Shown in pieces: positions 5,682-8,914 of a stretch of 8,914 nucleotides of DNA (position 1 is the stretch's first letter; each line of letters starts with the position of its first letter). The stretch comes from Desulfobulbaceae bacterium. Lineage in GTDB: Bacteria; Desulfobacterota; Desulfobulbia; Desulfobulbales; Desulfurivibrionaceae. The stretch lies in contig PWOG01000302.1 in assembly GCA_003557565.1 (NCBI GenBank), positions 1 through 8,914 of the forward strand, read 5' to 3'. Below the pieces are notes generated by a model. The model saw nothing but the letters and a program-made list of their open reading frames with translations. It did no database searches and was not told where the DNA came from. The position numbers and the translations under genes are program-made.

Positions 5682-6728
5682 TTACATATATTTGGTGGTC
5701 AGACGAATCAACGTGCTGGTGCTGATGGAGGCGGCATCCTTGTCCATTTTCTTGAGCGGCACCTCGGCCCGGGCCGCTTCCCGGTGCCCGCCGGCCCTGC
5801 CCATCTGGCCAAAGATCTGCTCGGCCAGCTGGCCAGCATTCTTTTTGTAGCCATCACAGCGGAAAATTACTATCAGTTTATCATTGTGGATCCCGGAAAC
5901 AAAGACCCAAGTTGCCTCATGGACCTGTTTTAAAAAATCAGCGATCAGCACCAGGATATCGGGGCTGGGTACCTTGCCGACATGGGCATACATCCGCTGC
6001 TTGCTCATCTTCATTTCGCTTAAGGCGGTACGAAAGTAGTTGAGTTCCGAGCGCCGCAGGGTGGAGAGCTCGATCTTGCGGACCAGGTTGAGATTGGCCA
6101 GGTTGAAAAGATAACGAAAGGAAATGGCGTCGGCCAGGGTGACCCGCTTTTCAAAGTTCTGGGTATCAACCTTGATGGCGTAAAAAAGCGCGGTGGCCAG
6201 GGCCACCGAGGGCCGGGCGTCGGCGGCCCGCAGATACTCCACCATCATCGAGGCAGTGGCCCCGTAATCCTTGCGGATATCGACAAAAGTGGCGAGCCAG
6301 CCCTTGGTGGCCGGATGATGGTCGATCACCACATCAAAGGAAATATTTTCAAAGCTGGGCAAATGGCTGGGCTGGGAATCCAGCATCACCTTTTTGCTGT
6401 ATTCCGCCAGGCTGACCTTGTGCAGCCGTTCGGCGGGGATCTTGAGCAGATCCAGCATCACCAGGTTGTTGAGCCGGCGGATTTCGTTGGGATAAACGAT
6501 GGTGACCTTTTTCACCCGGTGGCGCAGCAGGCGTTTGACGGCCAAAGCGCTGGCCAGGGCGTCGGGGTCGGCATTGATCACCACCAGAACACGGTCTTCT
6601 TTGCCGAAGACGCTCCAGAACTCCTGGAGACGATCCCTGGCCGTCTTCTTTGAGTTGCTTTTGCGGGTTACACCGGCCGCAGGGGCGACGGTATTTTGTT
6701 TTTTCACTGCGGAACCGTTGTTCTTCAT
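5682..6728 (-). CDS. DHH/DHHA1-family phosphoesterase (NrnA-like)
   Basis: The 348-residue product has the two-domain layout of DHH-superfamily phosphoesterases, which include nano-RNases/pAp phosphatases (NrnA) and cyclic-dinucleotide phosphodiesterases. Visible motifs are INADPDALASALAVKRLL (motif I, Asp54 and Asp56), Asp117 in VMLDSQP, the signature DHH at 136-138 in VVIDHHPA, GATASMMVEYL (156-166), and VDTQNF with Asp188. The C-terminal DHHA1 domain carries GGHREAA (313-319), the substrate-binding loop. Motif I usually begins with a metal-binding His (H.NPDGDA-like), but here the position is Asn52. The first ~30 residues are Lys/Ser-rich and probably disordered. The ATG at 6728 has an AGG eight bases upstream. 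No membrane segment is visible, so it is likely cytoplasmic. The substrate cannot be determined; nanoRNA, pAp and cyclic dinucleotides are candidates. It lies between msbA and the glgC pair, all on the same strand. Confidence 0.85.
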   Translation of the reverse strand: MKNNGSAVKKQNTVAPAAGVTRKSNSKKTARDRLQEFWSVFGKEDRVLVVINADPDALASALAVKRLLRHRVKKVTIVYPNEIRRLNNLVMLDLLKIPAERLHKVSLAEYSKKVMLDSQPSHLPSFENISFDVVIDHHPATKGWLATFVDIRKDYGATASMMVEYLRAADARPSVALATALFYAIKVDTQNFEKRVTLADAISFRYLFNLANLNLVRKIELSTLRRSELNYFRTALSEMKMSKQRMYAHVGKVPSPDILVLIADFLKQVHEATWVFVSGIHNDKLIVIFRCDGYKKNAGQLAEQIFGQMGRAGGHREAARAEVPLKKMDKDAASISTSTLIRLTTKYM

Positions 6729-6777
6729 GCGCCCGACCTATACCATATTCAACCAGATCACGGCAAGCCTGCACCCC

Positions 6778-6783
6778 ATTATA
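6778..6783 (-). promoter_or_regulatory. Candidate -10 box upstream of the DHH phosphoesterase gene
   Basis: A perfect TATAAT lies in the 97-base gap between msbA and the DHH gene, about 50 bases before its ATG. It is embedded in AT-rich AATATATAATGG in an otherwise GC-rich region. No good -35 hexamer is found at 16-18 bases (GGTGAG at 17), so strength or dependence on an activator is unclear. If real, it would let DHH-glgC-glgC be expressed independently of msbA. Confidence 0.4.
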
Positions 6784-6825
6784 TATTGCGGGCCGGGTCA
6801 CTCACCGGGCGGCTGTTGCCAAACA

Positions 6826-8547
6826 TCACTGCAATTGATGCAGATCGCTGTAAACTCCGCCCCGCTCCAGCAGGCTTTGGTGATCGCCCTCCTCAACCAT
6901 CCGGCCGTCCTGCATGACAATGATCCGGTCGGCATTTTTAATGGTCGACAGGCGGTGGGCGATAACAAAGGTGGTGCGGTGGGCCATTAGATTCTCCAAG
7001 GCTTTTTGCACTTCCCGCTCGGACTCGGTATCCAACGCCGAGGTGGCCTCATCCAGGATCAGAATCGGAGCGTCCTTGAGCAGGGCCCGGGCGATGGCCA
7101 GACGCTGACGCTGGCCGCCGGAAAGCCGCGCCCCGCTTTCACCAATCATAGTGTCCAGCCCCTCGGGCAGCTCCCGGATAAAATCCATGGCATGGGCCGC
7201 CCGGGCGGCGGCGATAATCTCCTCTTCACTGCGGTCCAGGTCGCCGTAAGCGATATTGTTTCTGATCGTATCGTTGAACAGAATGGTCTGTTGTTCGACA
7301 ATGGCGATCTGGGCTCTCAGGGAGGCCAGGGTGACATCCCGCAGGTCATGGCCGTCCACCAGGATCTTGCCCTCGGTGACATCAAAAAAACGGGGAATCA
7401 GGTTTACCAGGGTGCTCTTGCCGCCCCCGCTGGGGCCGACGATGGCCAGCACCTGACCCGCCGGCACGGTAAGATTGACCCCATGCAAGGCCGTGTTCCT
7501 GCCGTCGTAACTGAAGGAGACATCACAAAACTCGATCTTGTTCGCAAAGGGCGGCAAAACCTTGGCGCCGGGTTTGTCGGTGATATCCACCTGAACGTCC
7601 AGGAGCTCAAACACCCGTGTCGCCGCCGCCATACCCTTCATGATGATGTTGTTTAAACCGCTTATTTTCTTAACCGGTTCATAGGCCATGAGCAAGGCGG
7701 CGAGAAAGGCGAAAAAAGTGCCGGGGGTGGAATTGCCTTCCAGCACCTGATGGCCGCTGTACCAAATGATAACGGCCAGGGCCAGACCACCGAGCATTTC
7801 CATCACCGGGTGCTGAAGGCTGCGCATCTGGACCTCCCGGACAACAATTTTAAAGTGCCGGTCGATAAGCCTGGCGAAACGGTTTTGTTCGTAATTCTCC
7901 ATGCCGAAGGCCTTGACGATACGCTGGCCGCCAATGGTTTCATGGAGGGCGCGGGAGACCAGAGCCACGGTCTGCTGATTAATGGTGCTGTTGCGCCGGA
8001 ACCGTTTGGCGAAATGATAGATCACCCCACCGGATACCGGCAGCAGAACCAGAGTAATCAGGGACAGTCGCCAGTCCAGATAAAAAGCTACCCCAAGCAG
8101 AAACACCACCTGGACCATATCCTTGAGCACCCCCACCAACGCCTTGGACACCGCTCCCTGGATCAGGGTGACATCGGAGATCACCCGGGAGATCAGCTCG
8201 CCGGTGGGAGTACGATGAAAAAAAGACATGGGCAGGGAATGGATATGGGCAAATATCTGCTTGCGCAAATCACGAATCACCCGCTGGCCGGTGGTATCAA
8301 GCAGGTAGTGATAGCCGTAAAACATCACTCCCTTGCCCAGGAAAATCAGAACTAAAATCAGCGGCAACAGGGCCAGCAACTGCCGATCATGCTCGACAAA
8401 AATTCTGTCCATCAGGGGCTTGATCATGTATGCCTGGGCGGAGCTGAAGCCCGCCACCATAACCATGCAGATCATGGCCAGCACCAGGCGCCGCTGATAG
8501 GGCCGGATCCACTGGTACACGCGTCGGAGAAGTTCTTTGTTATTCAT
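6826..8547 (-). CDS. msbA: Lipid A / lipopolysaccharide export ABC transporter, MsbA type
   Basis: A half-size ABC exporter of 573 residues, the usual length for MsbA, which as a homodimer flips lipid A-core across the inner membrane using ATP. The N-terminal membrane domain (about 1-310) shows hydrophobic segments near 20-42, 56-78, 133-156, 160-180, 250-266 and 275-291, with the typical HSLPMSFFHRTPTGELISRV (103-122) coupling region. The ATPase domain has Walker A GPSGGGKST (371-379), a Q-loop at VEQQTILF (417-424), signature LSGGQ (475-479), Walker B ILILDE (495-500) with catalytic Glu500, and the switch His531 in AHRLST. All are intact. The ATG at 8547 is preceded by AAGGA about 12 bases upstream, which is long spacing. 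MsbA-type sequences overlap with multidrug exporters, so the substrate is by family resemblance; no other LPS gene is visible to confirm it. Confidence 0.9.
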   Translation of the reverse strand: MNNKELLRRVYQWIRPYQRRLVLAMICMVMVAGFSSAQAYMIKPLMDRIFVEHDRQLLALLPLILVLIFLGKGVMFYGYHYLLDTTGQRVIRDLRKQIFAHIHSLPMSFFHRTPTGELISRVISDVTLIQGAVSKALVGVLKDMVQVVFLLGVAFYLDWRLSLITLVLLPVSGGVIYHFAKRFRRNSTINQQTVALVSRALHETIGGQRIVKAFGMENYEQNRFARLIDRHFKIVVREVQMRSLQHPVMEMLGGLALAVIIWYSGHQVLEGNSTPGTFFAFLAALLMAYEPVKKISGLNNIIMKGMAAATRVFELLDVQVDITDKPGAKVLPPFANKIEFCDVSFSYDGRNTALHGVNLTVPAGQVLAIVGPSGGGKSTLVNLIPRFFDVTEGKILVDGHDLRDVTLASLRAQIAIVEQQTILFNDTIRNNIAYGDLDRSEEEIIAAARAAHAMDFIRELPEGLDTMIGESGARLSGGQRQRLAIARALLKDAPILILDEATSALDTESEREVQKALENLMAHRTTFVIAHRLSTIKNADRIIVMQDGRMVEEGDHQSLLERGGVYSDLHQLQ

Positions 8548-8733
8548 AAGGTGGTTTTATCCTTGGCAGGATTAATTTCTTCGCCCGTTCCACCGGTGGC
8601 CGTGGCGTCAACAGCGAGATGATTTTTTAAACCGGCGCCGATTATTTGTCCTGGCAAGTTATGCCGGCGGCCCCGGCCCACGGACTGCCGGCGGTTGACA
8701 GCCCGCACCCGGGCAATAATAACCAAACACCGG

Positions 8734-8762
8734 TTTTTATCGGAGGTGTGCTTTTTGGTCAA
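8734..8762 (-). promoter_or_regulatory. Candidate sigma70-type promoter for msbA
   Basis: On the minus strand TTGACC (8757-8762, five of six to TTGACA) is followed after exactly 17 bases by TAAAAA (8734-8739, four of six to TATAAT). It starts seven bases beyond the stop codon of the upstream gene and would give a leader of roughly 180 bases before msbA. The call rests on consensus match and position only. Confidence 0.4.
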
Positions 8763-8769
8763 CTCGCCA

Positions 8770-8914
8770 TTACTCCGTGATCGGCACCGACGGAAACAGG
8801 CTCCGGTCGGTATGGGGAATAAAGCGGGAACCGGAAAAGCGGATCATGAATTCATGATTAACGTTGAGCTCGATATAGGTGATCTTCCGGGCTACCGCCC
8901 GGATACGCCGCCGT
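8770..8914 (-). CDS. 3' end of an unrecognised gene, cut by the window edge
   Basis: Read from the right edge, an open frame of 47 complete codons ends at TAA (minus strand, 8772-8770). The visible tail contains ARKITYIELNVNHEFMIRF and then SGSRFIPHTDRSLFPSV, ending VPITE. It has an alternating hydrophobic/charged pattern, mixed charge and codon use like its neighbours, so it reads as genuine coding sequence and not as a shadow. No family is recognised from this fragment and no function is proposed. It lies upstream of msbA on the same strand, 222 bases away, with a candidate msbA promoter directly after its stop. Confidence 0.6.
   Translation of the reverse strand, partial: RRRIRAVARKITYIELNVNHEFMIRFSGSRFIPHTDRSLFPSVPITE

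Noticed and set aside
6829..6843. CTGCA/TGCAG hairpin at the end of msbA as a terminator
   Set aside because: The stem is only five bases, lies inside the coding end and has no T-run.
8544..8762. 72-codon minus-strand frame that overlaps the msbA start by ATGA
   Set aside because: It starts with TTG, which coincides with the candidate -35 box of the msbA promoter. The product is low in hydrophobic core, rich in Arg/Gly/Thr and matches no family I know. The frame is open beyond the TTG into the neighbouring gene as a shadow. The overlap is probably chance, though a small upstream ORF cannot be excluded.

Overview
The window is GC-rich and reads as a chromosomal stretch of a Gram-negative bacterium. 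The lipid A flippase MsbA, bacterial-type glycogen genes and the style of the proteins suggest a deltaproteobacterium / Desulfobacterota relative. That placement is an inference from protein style, not a measured affiliation.

Layout. Positions 1-263 (+) hold the C-terminal receiver domain of a truncated two-component protein. After a 177-base gap with a plausible sigma70-type promoter come trpB (441-1682, +) and trpA (1944-2708, +), the two subunits of tryptophan synthase. They are separated by an unusually long 261-base spacer carrying a palindromic repeat (copy A, 1807-1917). Downstream of trpA, a 339-base convergent region (2709-3047) is packed with inverted repeats: a solo repeat end overlapping the trpA stop, a nested pair of 9-base inverted repeats, a long hairpin with ~41-base arms (2837-2936), and a second full copy of the repeat (copy B, 2941-3046) that ends one base short of the neighbouring glgC stop codon.

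On the minus strand, read right to left: the 3' end of an unrecognised gene (8770-8914), msbA (8547-6826), a DHH/DHHA1 phosphoesterase (6728-5682), and two tandem ADP-glucose pyrophosphorylase-family genes (5587-4319 and 4322-3048). The two glgC-family genes overlap by ATGA and are probably translationally coupled. The downstream one looks like a normal GlgC. The upstream one has lost residues expected to be needed for catalysis and may be a regulatory subunit. The DHH gene has a perfect TATAAT upstream, so DHH-glgC-glgC may be transcribed both from its own promoter and by read-through from msbA.

No phage, transposase, CRISPR, tRNA or rRNA is visible. The most unusual content is the family of structured intergenic repeats around trpBA. 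Their base-pair substitutions are mostly G.U-compatible on the plus strand, which suggests selection as RNA. The second most unusual item is the degenerate GlgC paralogue.
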